Below are positions 19,946 through 28,842 of a stretch of 64,000 nucleotides of DNA, one piece after another. A program made the translations under genes and the position numbers. The notes beneath the pieces are model-generated. The model was not told the DNA's origin and searched no databases. It worked only from the letters and a program-made list of their open reading frames with translations. The DNA lies in the NCBI GenBank assembly GCA_006503475.1, contig RSEH01000024.1, positions 153,244 to 217,243 on the forward strand, in the 5' to 3' direction. Origin of the DNA: Stentor roeselii (Eukaryota > Ciliophora > Heterotrichea > Heterotrichida > Stentoridae). Position 1 is the stretch's first letter. Each line of letters begins with the position of its first letter.

Positions 19946-21508
19946 ATGGGATTTTGCTGTTCAAAAGAAATAAATAATCGCCAGCCAGGATATTCCCAAC
20001 TAATCTCAGTATCAACAATATCAAAATCCGCAAAGTTAGAAAACATCCACAAAAAGTTCCAATTCTCCCGAGTGATCGGTTACGGTGTATTCGGAACAGT
20101 GCGGGAAGCCTTTAAAATTTCATCAACTCTGACATCCGGCGAGCTTCGTCCATACGCAGTGAAATCGATAATCAAATCAAAAGTAGAGCGAAAACTAGAG
20201 CTTCTCCGTCGCGAGCTTGAAATCTTAAAAACAGTTGACCATCCAAACATAATCAAACTTTTCGAGGTTTACGAAGATAAAAAATATCTTCATCTAGTAA
20301 CCGAGTTATGCACTGGAGGAGACCTTCTGGACCATCTTCTAAAAAAAGGTCATCTCTCTGAAAAGGAAGTCCTTTCTTTCATCTACAAAACCTTGAGCGC
20401 GATTCATTATCTTCACAACTTAAACATCTGTCATCGAGATATAAAACCTGAAAACTTGTTGTTGTTCTCTGAAGACTCAGATGATTTGAAACTAGTTGAT
20501 TTCGGGATGTCTAATTTCATGAAAGAAGAAGACCTTTCTACTTTTGCAGGAACTCCTTATTATATTTCTCCAGAAGTTATTCAAGGGTGTTATGGTCGTG
20601 AGTGTGATGTCTGGTCTTTAGGAGTTTTGACTTACTTTTTATTATCAGGTCGGCAACCTTTTCATTCAAGTTCAGTTCCTGAGGTTTTTTCCAACATTTT
20701 AACAGGAAACTTTTCTTTTAACTTCCCAGTCTGGGATAATATCTCAGTGATGACAAAAGACTTAATCAACAAAATGCTTACAGTCCATCCCTTATCACGT
20801 CTTTCAGTGACCCAGGCTTTAAAACACGAAGTATTTCTCCAAAACCTAGAAAACTCAAAAATAAAGCCACAGGTCTTCACAAGTCTTAAGAAATTCAAAG
20901 CTCCTAGCAAGCTCTGGCAAGAAACAATGACAATTTTCGTGAAAAACTTCACAATTGGCCAGATAAATCTTTTAAATTCAGCTTTCAATGAAATCGACCA
21001 AGATAAGACAGGGTGGATCACAGCGAATGATATTTTAATTGCGATGATGAAAAATAACTGCAACTTGGCTTATGAGGAATTCGCGAAACTTGTTAGAAAT
21101 ATTGAATATATTGGAAAAGGAAAATTGAATTATTCACAGTTTTTAGTTGTTGCTATGGATAGGAAGAAGGAAATTAATGAAGAACAACTTTGGATGCTTT
21201 TTAAACATTTTGATTTGGATGATAATGGAAAGATTAGCATTGAGGAACTTAGATATGTCATGGAAAAGTCAGGGTTTGGCATGAGTGATGGAGAAATTGA
21301 TGAAGTTATTGAGGAGTTTAAAGTTAGAGCACCTCAGGCTATGAATTTTGATGAGTTTTTAGAGTTTATGAGATGTGTCACTGATGAAGCTGTTAGTGAA
21401 ATCGCGTCTTTTAGGGGAACTAGAAGGACTACTCTTAAACAACATTATACTACTATTATTAGGAAGTCGTCAAAAGATGTGATTTTTGAAGCAAATTCTT
21501 TGCAGTAG
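19946..21508 (+). CDS. Calcium-dependent protein kinase (CDPK)
   Basis: 520 aa. Starts MGFCCSKE: Gly2 with Ser6 suits N-myristoylation and Cys4/5 palmitoylation, so plasma or ciliary membrane anchoring is likely. Kinase domain about 36-290 with all key motifs: Gly-rich loop GYGVFGTV, VAIK-type lysine in YAVKSIIKSK, HRDIKPENLLL, DFG in LVDFGMSNF, GTPYYISPEVI. An autoinhibitory/junction segment precedes EF-hands; the first (EIDQDKTGWITANDI) and third (DLDDNGKISIEELRYV) have canonical Ca ligands, the second and fourth are degenerate. Family knowledge: Ca binding relieves autoinhibition, phosphorylating Ser/Thr targets. Ends in TAG. Confidence 0.95.
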   Translation: MGFCCSKEINNRQPGYSQLISVSTISKSAKLENIHKKFQFSRVIGYGVFGTVREAFKISSTLTSGELRPYAVKSIIKSKVERKLELLRRELEILKTVDHPNIIKLFEVYEDKKYLHLVTELCTGGDLLDHLLKKGHLSEKEVLSFIYKTLSAIHYLHNLNICHRDIKPENLLLFSEDSDDLKLVDFGMSNFMKEEDLSTFAGTPYYISPEVIQGCYGRECDVWSLGVLTYFLLSGRQPFHSSSVPEVFSNILTGNFSFNFPVWDNISVMTKDLINKMLTVHPLSRLSVTQALKHEVFLQNLENSKIKPQVFTSLKKFKAPSKLWQETMTIFVKNFTIGQINLLNSAFNEIDQDKTGWITANDILIAMMKNNCNLAYEEFAKLVRNIEYIGKGKLNYSQFLVVAMDRKKEINEEQLWMLFKHFDLDDNGKISIEELRYVMEKSGFGMSDGEIDEVIEEFKVRAPQAMNFDEFLEFMRCVTDEAVSEIASFRGTRRTTLKQHYTTIIRKSSKDVIFEANSLQ

Positions 21509-21771
21509 ATTTGGATGGAGTAGGGTAATAAGATTCGATTTTGAGGGTATGTTAAGGATTTTTAACAATATTAAATCGTTTTAATGGAATTGGAAATGAG
21601 ATTTTAGATGTTTAAAGTGGAGATTTTTTTTAAGTAAGTGAATGATTTGAAGTTTACTATCAAGGATAACTTAAATCCATCCAATATTCTGTATAATAAA
21701 AAATTTGAACATAAATAAATCATTCAATCTTCATCAATCCCAAAACATTCAATAATAATTCCTATTAAACA

Positions 21772-22464
21772 CTATCTAGTCAATTTCGTTACTTTCATGT
21801 TTTTAAAAGGACTTGCAAACTTATTCGGAATAACCTGAGACCTTTCAAGTTGAGCGACGACATCAACAACACGAGTGATCATTCCCTCAGGTTTATCCTG
21901 CAACCTCAACAAAAACTCATCCTTACATACCAAATCCTTCCCCTGAGTAAAATGTTTAAAAAGCCTACATTCAAGACTTTCGACCCTTTCTTTCAAATAA
22001 TTCTGCCAATTTCTCAAACTTTCTTCCCCTTTTTCCCTAATCACAAAAGAAACAATAACATTAACAGATCCTCTAACAACATTTTGAATGATTTTTCTTA
22101 CATCCTGCGCACTAAGCACATCTTCAACCTTCTCGTCAAAAGTATACCAAAGACTTTCCCCCTTCTGTAAATCATTTCCACTGCTTAAAACAATAAAAAA
22201 ACATCGAAGTCCCTTTAAGTCCAATTTCGAATCCCCTCCAAACTGCGACTTAATCAATTCTTTCAAAGTTTCATTCAGGTTCTTTTTTGAACAACGAGAA
22301 AAAAAACTTAAAGCCGAGTCAAAATTTTCAGCTTTTGACACTCGAGCCATAATTCCTTCATAAAAATCTGCAGAATGACTGGAAAAGCCGAGATTTTCTT
22401 CAATTTTCAGAACTTTTTGCGCTTCTGGAGACTTTTTCTCACTTCCTGGCTGTCGACATCCCAT
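21772..22464 (-). CDS. Hypothetical protein, weakly EF-hand-like
   Basis: 230 aa, predicted helical. One acidic loop (GGDSKLDLKGLRCFF, near 90) looks like a degenerate EF-hand, and a second helical pair follows (SAQDVRKIIQNVV). Starts MGCRQ, but Pro at position 6 makes myristoylation uncertain. The family is not recognised. It faces the FYVE gene head to head with 41 bp between start codons, suggesting shared control. Convergent with the CDPK gene across 263 bp. Confidence 0.65.
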   Translation of the reverse strand: MGCRQPGSEKKSPEAQKVLKIEENLGFSSHSADFYEGIMARVSKAENFDSALSFFSRCSKKNLNETLKELIKSQFGGDSKLDLKGLRCFFIVLSSGNDLQKGESLWYTFDEKVEDVLSAQDVRKIIQNVVRGSVNVIVSFVIREKGEESLRNWQNYLKERVESLECRLFKHFTQGKDLVCKDEFLLRLQDKPEGMITRVVDVVAQLERSQVIPNKFASPFKNMKVTKLTR

Positions 22465-22505
22465 TTTTATGTCGACATGAGTAATACAAGGAATTGTCTA
22501 TTATT

Positions 22506-23135
22506 ATGGGAAATAAACTCCCGCAGGACTTGGTGAATGCGGAAAGAACGAAATTGATTCGTTTTGAAGGTGTTTTTTTACGGAAATGTTTACCTTTTGA
22601 TGGATTTTCAGCGATGAACAATGAGAAAGACTGGGAAAAAGCTGTTGTTTTAATTCACCAGTGCAGGTTAGAATGCAGGGTGCATGAGAATGTGGAATCA
22701 GTTCAGATTAACCCTGACTTTATTCTAATAAGCCAGTCTTCAAGCACGACTGAAGTAGTCGTCGCTTTGATGGCTGAAAAAAAAATTTGGAAATTGCAAA
22801 CTTCAAGTCTTCGAGACTTTTTAGACCTGTCAACTTTCCTCATTCATTCAAAAGTGCCGACTTGGTCAATGTCTCCAGTTTGCCAGGGCTGTTCTAAAGA
22901 CTTTTCACTGGGAGTAAGAAAACATCACTGCAGGAATTGTGGAAAAGTCACTTGCAGTCAATGCACAGTCAAACCTCGATTTACCTTTGAAGGGTTCTCC
23001 AGGATGAAAAAAGTTTGTAATAGTTGTTTACTGCTAATAAATTCGCAAATTTCAATAATTAGAGAGCTAAACCGGAACTTGATGTTTGATGACTTTTCAA
23101 ATAAAAGTGTACTTGGAAGAAATAGTAGAAGTTGA
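22506..23135 (+). CDS. FYVE-domain protein
   Basis: 209 aa, start at ATG 22506 (MGNKLPQD). The C-terminal third is a FYVE finger: CQGCSKDFSLGVRKHHCRNC followed by GKVTCSQC and CNSC. The basic R/K-HHCR patch and RFTFEG strand are the PI3P-binding signature, although the WxxD motif is not canonical (WSMSPVCQGC). The N-terminal part resembles a small PH-like sandwich (IHQCRLECRV...). Likely recruited to endosomal or phagosomal membranes. Its TGA abuts the stop of the convergent 828-aa gene with no spacer. Confidence 0.85.
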   Translation: MGNKLPQDLVNAERTKLIRFEGVFLRKCLPFDGFSAMNNEKDWEKAVVLIHQCRLECRVHENVESVQINPDFILISQSSSTTEVVVALMAEKKIWKLQTSSLRDFLDLSTFLIHSKVPTWSMSPVCQGCSKDFSLGVRKHHCRNCGKVTCSQCTVKPRFTFEGFSRMKKVCNSCLLLINSQISIIRELNRNLMFDDFSNKSVLGRNSRS

Positions 23136-25622
23136 TTATCTGCTACTTTTAATTAATTTACACTTCTCGTGGGTGGATAAAGTTCTTCGTTTTACTCGTT
23201 TTTGGATGATTTTGTTGATTTTTTCACGGAAGAGTTTTTTGTGCTTGATTCTTTCTAGGTCTGTCGTTGTCAGATTTTGAGGAGAGGCCCGGGTTTTAAT
23301 TTCTTGAACGATTGAGAAACTTTTCATGTCTTCTTGATTTCTTAAATCACGTTCTTGAAGAAAAAGTGTTTTTAATCTAAAGCGTTCTTTGTTATCCTCG
23401 TCAATCTGACTGTCTGAGTAGAGATAAGTCGAAAGACGTCTTTCAAAATAAGGAGATTTTTTTACTTCTGGCCAAGATACTTGAATAGGCTGAGGCTTCA
23501 CCTCAATGTCCTTGAAGAATTTCGAAAGAACTGACTTCAAGTCCTCCTCTGGACTTTGGGGAGTAGAAGGAATGGCTTTTGTTTGAAAAAAATTTAAAAT
23601 TGTTGAAGAAAGACTTATTTTTAAATTTTTTTCATTTTTTTCCTTTTTTGGGTCTTGATACTCGATTAGGTGTTTTAATAGGTGATGCGAAAGGTTCTCG
23701 ATAAATCGAGAACTTGCAGAGATTAATGGAAGTAAAAATGAAAAGTTCTTCTTGGGATTTATTGTTTTGCTACGATTTATCTGCATTTGAGATCGGCGAG
23801 ATCGCTTTATTACTTGTTGTTGATTTAAAGTAGGGAAAAATAAGGCTGAACTGTTGGAATGGGGCAGAAATTGGGAATCTGTTGAAATTGAATTTGATTC
23901 TCGATGGTCTGGCTCGGATTGAAGCCTTTTTGAAGAGATTTCAGATAAAAATTCTAAATGAGATGGTTTTTCAGGGATTGAAAGAGATTTTTCAGAGATT
24001 GATGGAGTTTTTTCTGGATTTGATGGAGTTTTTTCTGGATTTGATGGAGTTTTTTCTGGATTTGATGGAGTTTTTTCTGGATTTGATGGAGATTTATCTG
24101 GAATTTTTGAAGAAAATCGTTTAGTTGTCTTGATTTTTGTAAGGATTTCTTGTGTTGTTGTATTGAACATCTGTAAATACTTACCTTTTTTTTCTGGTTT
24201 TTTTGTAAGGTTTGGGTTTGAAAATTCTTTCGGGTTTTCTTTCAGTTCTTCGATAAATGCTGAAAATTTTTCATTATCGAAAACTTCTGAGTTTTCATTA
24301 TGTTGCAAAAAAATCTTCCATAATTCTTTTAGTTTTTCGTTAATTGCTAGGTCAGTCTTAAGATTTTTTTTATGTTTAGAGGATCGTGATATATCTGGTC
24401 TTGGAGATTGGGTTTTACTGCTTCGGGACTTGGAAACTGGCTCAAGTTTTTGCATTAAAAAGTGTGATTTTCTAGGAAATTTATCAAAAACTTCTTGATT
24501 TTCTGTGTCTTTACCAAATTTATGATTTCTTGAAAATTTATCAAAAACTTCTTGATCTTCTGTGTCTTTACCAAATTTATGTCCTCTTGAAAATTTATCA
24601 AAAACTTCTTGATCTTCTGTGTCTTTACCAAATTTATGTCCTCTTGAAAATTTATCAAATACTTCTTGATTTTCTGTGTCTTTGCCAAATTTATGCTTTC
24701 TTGAAAATTTATCAAAAACTTCTTCATTTTCTGTGTCTTTAGCAAATTTAAGACCAAACTCTTCTGTTTTTAAATGAAAGTTCGGATTTTCAGAGAATTT
24801 CTCAGATTTTTCATTGTTTTCTGTGTTCTCTACCAAGTTTTTTTCCATGTTTTTCTTGTTTCTTGATGTTTCAGCTGTATTTTTCAATGTTTTGTAAGTT
24901 TTTTCCTTAGAATTTTCATGATTTTGTCTTAAGTTTGAACATGATCTGGTGTTTGGGTTTGGGGTCGGTCCTCTTGGTGGGTCGATTATTTGGAATGGAG
25001 ACCAGGCCCTGATATCAGAAGTTGTTTTTTTCGAGGGTTTTAAGAAATTTTCGCTTTTCTTAACATTCTGAGATTCCCAAGGATCGAAATCATTTCTATC
25101 CCAAATTATTGTTGCTCTTTTCAAGCTATGTGTTTTTTTAGCTTCTTCTTTAGGCTTTGATTTATTTTCCATTAAACTCTGAATGAATTTCGAAAACTCT
25201 TCGAAATTTTTTAACTCTTTATTTTGAAACTTCTTTAAAGCAAATTCCAAATCAACTTTATTCAAATGTAATAGCCTTTTTGTCCTCTTCTCATTCAAGA
25301 CCGTTGTAGACTGAATTGGTAAAAGTCTTTTAGAACTTTGTAGTAGGTCTTCTTTCGACTCACTTTTAAATTTGACTAAATTTAACGAAAATCTCGCAGT
25401 TTCTTCCGAGCAGGTCTCAGGAAAAACTTCAACTTTTCTAGTCTTCAAGATTTTTCTATTCAAAACCGACTTGTTTCCGACAAGATTAGCTTTAAAAGGT
25501 TGCAAAGGAGAGAATCTTCGATATTTTTGATGATCTTTAGAAAGAGCTGTCTTCTGAGTAGATAAAGTTTCAGTTTTGTTTGAAAGAAAAACTTGCAAGT
25601 TGTAATCTAGAGAATTTTTCAT
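23136..25622 (-). CDS. Long low-complexity protein with tandem repeats
   Basis: 828 aa, Lys/Glu/Ser/Asn-rich and mostly disordered. Contains about five copies of a 19-residue unit (FGKDTENQEVFDKFSR plus G/N/K-HK) encoded by 57-bp tandem repeats, and five copies of PSNPEKT encoded by 21-bp repeats. The rest has no recognised domain. Both ends look conserved (RYRRFSP-type basic start; helical C terminus KHKKLFREKINKIIQKRVKRR). The stop directly touches that of the FYVE gene. Possibly a structural or cytoskeletal protein; repeat number may vary between alleles. Confidence 0.75.
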   Translation of the reverse strand: MKNSLDYNLQVFLSNKTETLSTQKTALSKDHQKYRRFSPLQPFKANLVGNKSVLNRKILKTRKVEVFPETCSEETARFSLNLVKFKSESKEDLLQSSKRLLPIQSTTVLNEKRTKRLLHLNKVDLEFALKKFQNKELKNFEEFSKFIQSLMENKSKPKEEAKKTHSLKRATIIWDRNDFDPWESQNVKKSENFLKPSKKTTSDIRAWSPFQIIDPPRGPTPNPNTRSCSNLRQNHENSKEKTYKTLKNTAETSRNKKNMEKNLVENTENNEKSEKFSENPNFHLKTEEFGLKFAKDTENEEVFDKFSRKHKFGKDTENQEVFDKFSRGHKFGKDTEDQEVFDKFSRGHKFGKDTEDQEVFDKFSRNHKFGKDTENQEVFDKFPRKSHFLMQKLEPVSKSRSSKTQSPRPDISRSSKHKKNLKTDLAINEKLKELWKIFLQHNENSEVFDNEKFSAFIEELKENPKEFSNPNLTKKPEKKGKYLQMFNTTTQEILTKIKTTKRFSSKIPDKSPSNPEKTPSNPEKTPSNPEKTPSNPEKTPSISEKSLSIPEKPSHLEFLSEISSKRLQSEPDHRESNSISTDSQFLPHSNSSALFFPTLNQQQVIKRSRRSQMQINRSKTINPKKNFSFLLPLISASSRFIENLSHHLLKHLIEYQDPKKEKNEKNLKISLSSTILNFFQTKAIPSTPQSPEEDLKSVLSKFFKDIEVKPQPIQVSWPEVKKSPYFERRLSTYLYSDSQIDEDNKERFRLKTLFLQERDLRNQEDMKSFSIVQEIKTRASPQNLTTTDLERIKHKKLFREKINKIIQKRVKRRTLSTHEKCKLIKSSR
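24000..24105 (-). repeat. 21-bp tandem repeat inside the 828-aa gene
   Basis: Five near-identical 21-bp units (plus strand GATGGAGTTTTTTCTGGATT) at steps of 21 bp from about 24001; each encodes PSNPEKT on the minus strand, the fifth diverged. Confidence 0.9.
24463..24760 (-). repeat. 57-bp tandem repeat inside the 828-aa gene
   Basis: Five units of 57 bp; for example TCAAAAACTTCTTGATC recurs at 24541 and 24598. Each encodes 19 residues of the FGKDTE...FDKFSR block. The third and fourth units are the most alike, indicating recent expansion by slippage or unequal exchange. Confidence 0.9.
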
Positions 25623-25631
25623 AAACTATTA

Positions 25632-26534
25632 CTAAAAATCCTCACATATTGATTTTACTACTTCTTCGAAGAAAAGTTGAACTGATGACTGGTCTTTTAA
25701 ATTAAGCTCGAAATATTTAGCTGAGTAGTTTGAAGAAATGTTTTGGCTTTCTTCTTTAGTCAGAGCTCTTTGGTACTTTTCTAGCATGTCGAATCGGGTT
25801 CCGATTAGAAAAAGGTGAACTTTTTTTTGGATTTCTTTCTTGGCTTCTTGGACCAGGGTATCAAGCGAATACAAAGAGCTCTGATTAGTTAAATCAAACA
25901 AAAAAATCATTCCTTTTGCTCTAAAAAAGTAAGTATTCCTCAAAGAAACTTTAGCATTCGAAGGAATCACTGAAAGACTAACCGATACTCGATGCTGTTT
26001 ATATTTAAAAGTCTTACTCAGCCTTCCCGATGCAAAAGATTCTCCCGTGAACAATTGACTAAACCCTTGTTCTAAAGTTGACTTCCCAGTGTTTTTATCT
26101 CCAGCGACTACAAGTTTGACAGACTTTAAGCTTATAATCTCATCTAAACCCCTGCTTTTCTCAATTTTTTCCGTTAAACTGAAGCTTTTTCGATGTTTCG
26201 TTCTAGGAAATCCAGAATTAACTGTCATCATTTTTTTCAATTTATCGATTTTTTCATTCATACTTTTGAAGTGCTCGTCTCTGATGTGTTCAAGTCTTTT
26301 TATCTGTTCAGGGATTGGAATGTTTAAAGTATTTTTTGTTGAATCTTGGACATCTTGATGTGCGTCGATCATCATTCCGATTAGAGGATGCTCAAGATTC
26401 ACAGTTCGATGTCCTTTCGTGGAATTTTTTTCGAGGCTTTGATGAGCGGTGAGACAAGTGCCACAAAGTTTTTTTTCTTGGCAAACACAAATAAAACAGA
26501 AGTGCTGTCGATTGCAGATTTCACATTTTTCCAT
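25632..26534 (-). CDS. Zinc finger fused to divergent Ras-like GTPase
   Basis: 300 aa from ATG 26534 (MEKCEICN; the frame extends upstream but the Cys finger begins here). Residues 1-60: B-box-like finger (CEICNRQHFCFICVCQ, CGTCLTAHQSL, GHRTVNLEHP). A short helix follows, then from about 140 a small-GTPase fold: P-loop GDKNTGKST, hydrophobic strand GMIFLFDLTNQSSLYSLD, and G4-like GTRFD in place of NKxD. The G3 motif (DTAGQE) is missing: the corresponding strand reads SVSLSVIPSNAKVSLRNTYF. A GTP-binding regulator unable to hydrolyse GTP normally, or a pseudo-GTPase, is inferred. Only 9 bp separate its stop from the start of the downstream 828-aa gene. Confidence 0.8.
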   Translation of the reverse strand: MEKCEICNRQHFCFICVCQEKKLCGTCLTAHQSLEKNSTKGHRTVNLEHPLIGMMIDAHQDVQDSTKNTLNIPIPEQIKRLEHIRDEHFKSMNEKIDKLKKMMTVNSGFPRTKHRKSFSLTEKIEKSRGLDEIISLKSVKLVVAGDKNTGKSTLEQGFSQLFTGESFASGRLSKTFKYKQHRVSVSLSVIPSNAKVSLRNTYFFRAKGMIFLFDLTNQSSLYSLDTLVQEAKKEIQKKVHLFLIGTRFDMLEKYQRALTKEESQNISSNYSAKYFELNLKDQSSVQLFFEEVVKSICEDF

Positions 26535-26716
26535 GATTATTGAGTGCAGAAGAATTTTTTTAGGAATTATTAAAGATTTAGTGATAAATATCTCCAATTC
26601 TACTATTTTGTAAATATCTACAAATAAATCAATCCAAACCTCTAATATAACTAAAAATTAATCCACTATAACTTTATACTGTTGACTAAATCATCAATTT
26701 CTTATAAATCAACAAG

Positions 26717-27184
26717 ATGGAGATGGACATGAATATGAGCATGTGTATGGACATGACGATGAAGATGCAGATGACGTTTTACAACGATAAGAACTTCATG
26801 CTTTTCTTATACGAGTAACCTCTACACAGTTGGCACGTTCAAACAACTGAATCTTACATCTACAGCCTCGTTCTTCTTTTTCTCTTTTCCATAGTAGTCG
26901 AATTCACTCGAGTACTTCTCGGAAACAACGTCGGTGACCAGTTAGGCCAAAGTTTTGGAGAAGGATTTTCAGGCAGAATAATTCGTGGAATAGTAAAAAG
27001 TGTTGTTTTCTTTTTAACTATTTGTGGATGCTACTTGTTGATGTTAGCTGTGATGACTTATAGCACCGGGGTTTTCATTGTTGTTTGCATTGGAAGTAGT
27101 CTTGGGTATATGGCTGGCAAGGCTTTTGAAAAGCCTCAATTAACTTTAGACAACTCTTATTCATTGCATATGATTAAAAGCTAA
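26717..27184 (+). CDS. Ctr-type copper transporter with 15-nt intron
   Basis: 150 aa after removing the intron 26815-26829. Met-rich N terminus (MEMDMNMSMCMDMTMKMQM) is the copper-scavenging ectodomain of Ctr/SLC31 proteins. TM1 is SLVLLFLFSIVVEF; TM2 contains the diagnostic MxxxM as MLAVM; TM3 contains GxxxG as GSSLG. The splice joins FLYD to WHVQTTESYIYSL, restoring the usual 'F..W.v.t...y..S' region before TM1. Family knowledge: forms trimers importing Cu(I). Convergent with a small minus-strand gene, with overlapping stop codons at 27181-27184. Confidence 0.93.
26815..26829 (+). other. 15-nt intron in Ctr gene
   Basis: GTAACCTCTACACAG. Without removal the frame ends at LYE*; with removal it continues as LYDWHVQTT into the transmembrane domain. 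Confidence 0.9.
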
Positions 27185-27471
27185 CTATTACTTAAATTAT
27201 CGTAGTAACAGTCCCAGTAGTTGTTTACTGATTCTATTTCTTGCTCAGGATTTTTCAACTTACGAGCTTCTTCTAATTCAGAGAAATATTTCAAGCATTT
27301 CTTATGAGCCAATGACGGGTCAATGTTAAAAACTCTCTTCAAGTTGACTGACTTGACTAAAAAAATAGTCAAGGCAGAAATCGAAAGATATTTCAAAAAA
27401 ATCACTGAAAGTGTTGAAAAATTTTTTTCCATTATTTCAAAATTCTTATTGAAATACTTAAACTTTTCCAT
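27181..27471 (-). CDS. Small single-TM protein, unrecognised
   Basis: 96 aa from ATG 27471. A hydrophobic helix about residues 26-46 (LKYLSISALTIFLV) is followed by a hydrophilic tail with a Cys/Lys helix (HKKCLKYFSELEEARKL) ending NYWDCYYDNLSNS. The TAG stop overlaps the TAA of the copper transporter by two bases. Head-to-head with the GTPBP gene (46 bp). The tail resembles coding sequence more than an antisense shadow, and the size suits a mitochondrial or ER membrane subunit, for example of the inner-membrane respiratory complexes; this is a guess. Confidence 0.6.
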   Translation of the reverse strand: MEKFKYFNKNFEIMEKNFSTLSVIFLKYLSISALTIFLVKSVNLKRVFNIDPSLAHKKCLKYFSELEEARKLKNPEQEIESVNNYWDCYYDNLSNS

Positions 27472-27517
27472 GTATAAACAAGTAAAACCCACCAAAACTC
27501 TTGTTATAATAGAATTA

Positions 27518-28831
27518 ATGGAAAAATGCTCAGACGATATCAGAATCGCTGTGATTGGAAATGTTGATTCTGGGAAATCAACACTTGTCGGAGTACTTAC
27601 TAAATGTGTTCAAGATGACGGCAGAGGACATGCTCGTAGTCTTGTTTTTAACTTCGCTCATGAACAGGCAAATGGCAGGACATCGAGCATTGCACAAGAA
27701 ATCATGGGATTCACTTCTAATGGGCAACAGGTCGTACCTGAAAGAGTCAGTGAATCGAAAAATAAAAGCTGGCAACCGATTGTTGAGAATTCACAACAAC
27801 TTATTACTTTTTTGGACTTGTGTGGACATGAAAAGTATTTAAAAACTACGATTTTTGGATTGGTTGGACTTATTCCGGATTATGCTATGATTGTGATTGG
27901 AGCTAATATGGGACTTACTCGCATGACTAAGGAACATATTGGATTGGCCATCAGTCTAAAAGTCCCCATATTCTTCGTGATAACAAAAATAGACATCGCT
28001 CCAAAGAACGTATTCGACAGCACCTTAGAACTTCTTCACAAAATAATGCGAAGTCCAGCAGCAGGTAGTCGTATGCCGATGCAAGTGACAACTGAAAACG
28101 TAAGCGACTTAGCGAATCTAATAGAAGGTAAAGTGTGTCCAATATTTACAGTATCAAACGTGACAGGCGAGAACATTCCATTGTTAAAAACCTTTTTATC
28201 CCATTTAAAGACTCGAGTTTCAATAAACGGCATGTTCGCCTCAAGTGAAGCTCCAGCCGAGTTTCTAATCGACGGTGTCTTCATGGTAACCGGTGTAGGG
28301 ATGGTAGTTTCAGGCATAATCCGCGCAGGAACAATCCACTTAAACCAGCCGATGTTCCTCGGTCCAGACAGCACAGGTTCTTTCAAAGCAGTCCTCGTGA
28401 AAGGCATTCATCACAAGCGAGTCCCAATCGAATCAGCTACTTCAGGACAGTCAGTTTCTTTAAACATTAAAACCGTCGCAAAAAAAGAAGTCCTTAAAAA
28501 AAACTCCTACAAAAAAGGCATGGTCCTTATTGATAAAGACCTTTGTCCTGAGACTGTCTGGGAGTTCGAAGCGGAAGTCGTCATCTTGCATCATGCGACC
28601 ACCATTCGCCCTAACTATCAGCCTATTATTCACTGTGGAGTTGTCAGGCAAGCGGCAAGTGTCGTTGAAATGTCGAATGAACTCCTGAGGTCAGGCGATA
28701 AAGGAATCATTAAGTTTCGATTTGCTTATCATCCGGAAATCATGCACCCTGGAATGCAAATACTTTTTAGAGAAGGACGGACTAAAGGACTTGGAGAAGT
28801 CAGAAAAACTATTCCTATTAGAGTTGAATAA
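27518..28831 (+). CDS. GTPBP1/2-type translational GTPase
   Basis: 437 aa from ATG 27518 (MEKCSDDIRIAVIGN). An upstream extension of the frame overlaps the divergent small gene and is not conserved-looking. G1 is GNVDSGKST, G3 is DLCGHEKYLKTT, G4 is TKID. The HEKYLKTT and GVMTRMTKEH-like segment (NMGLTRMTKEHIGLA) are characteristic of GTPBP1/GTPBP2 (and archaeal relatives) rather than EF-1A. Domains 2 and 3 follow (VFMVTGVGMVVSGIIRAG; HCGVVRQAASV). Family role: ribosome or mRNA-decay linked elongation-factor-like GTPase. The vertebrate-type N-terminal extension is absent. Only 11 bp from the next gene on the same strand. Confidence 0.9.
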   Translation: MEKCSDDIRIAVIGNVDSGKSTLVGVLTKCVQDDGRGHARSLVFNFAHEQANGRTSSIAQEIMGFTSNGQQVVPERVSESKNKSWQPIVENSQQLITFLDLCGHEKYLKTTIFGLVGLIPDYAMIVIGANMGLTRMTKEHIGLAISLKVPIFFVITKIDIAPKNVFDSTLELLHKIMRSPAAGSRMPMQVTTENVSDLANLIEGKVCPIFTVSNVTGENIPLLKTFLSHLKTRVSINGMFASSEAPAEFLIDGVFMVTGVGMVVSGIIRAGTIHLNQPMFLGPDSTGSFKAVLVKGIHHKRVPIESATSGQSVSLNIKTVAKKEVLKKNSYKKGMVLIDKDLCPETVWEFEAEVVILHHATTIRPNYQPIIHCGVVRQAASVVEMSNELLRSGDKGIIKFRFAYHPEIMHPGMQILFREGRTKGLGEVRKTIPIRVE

Positions 28832-28842
28832 AAGATATAAAT

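Noticed and set aside
24455-24757. Open frames in other phases of the 57-bp repeat region
   Set aside because: They exist only because a 57-bp repeat (a multiple of 3) without stops in one unit stays open in every copy.
27323-27517. N-terminal extension of the GTPBP gene upstream of 27518
   Set aside because: It overlaps the better-supported minus-strand 96-aa gene, and homology starts just after the ATG at 27518.
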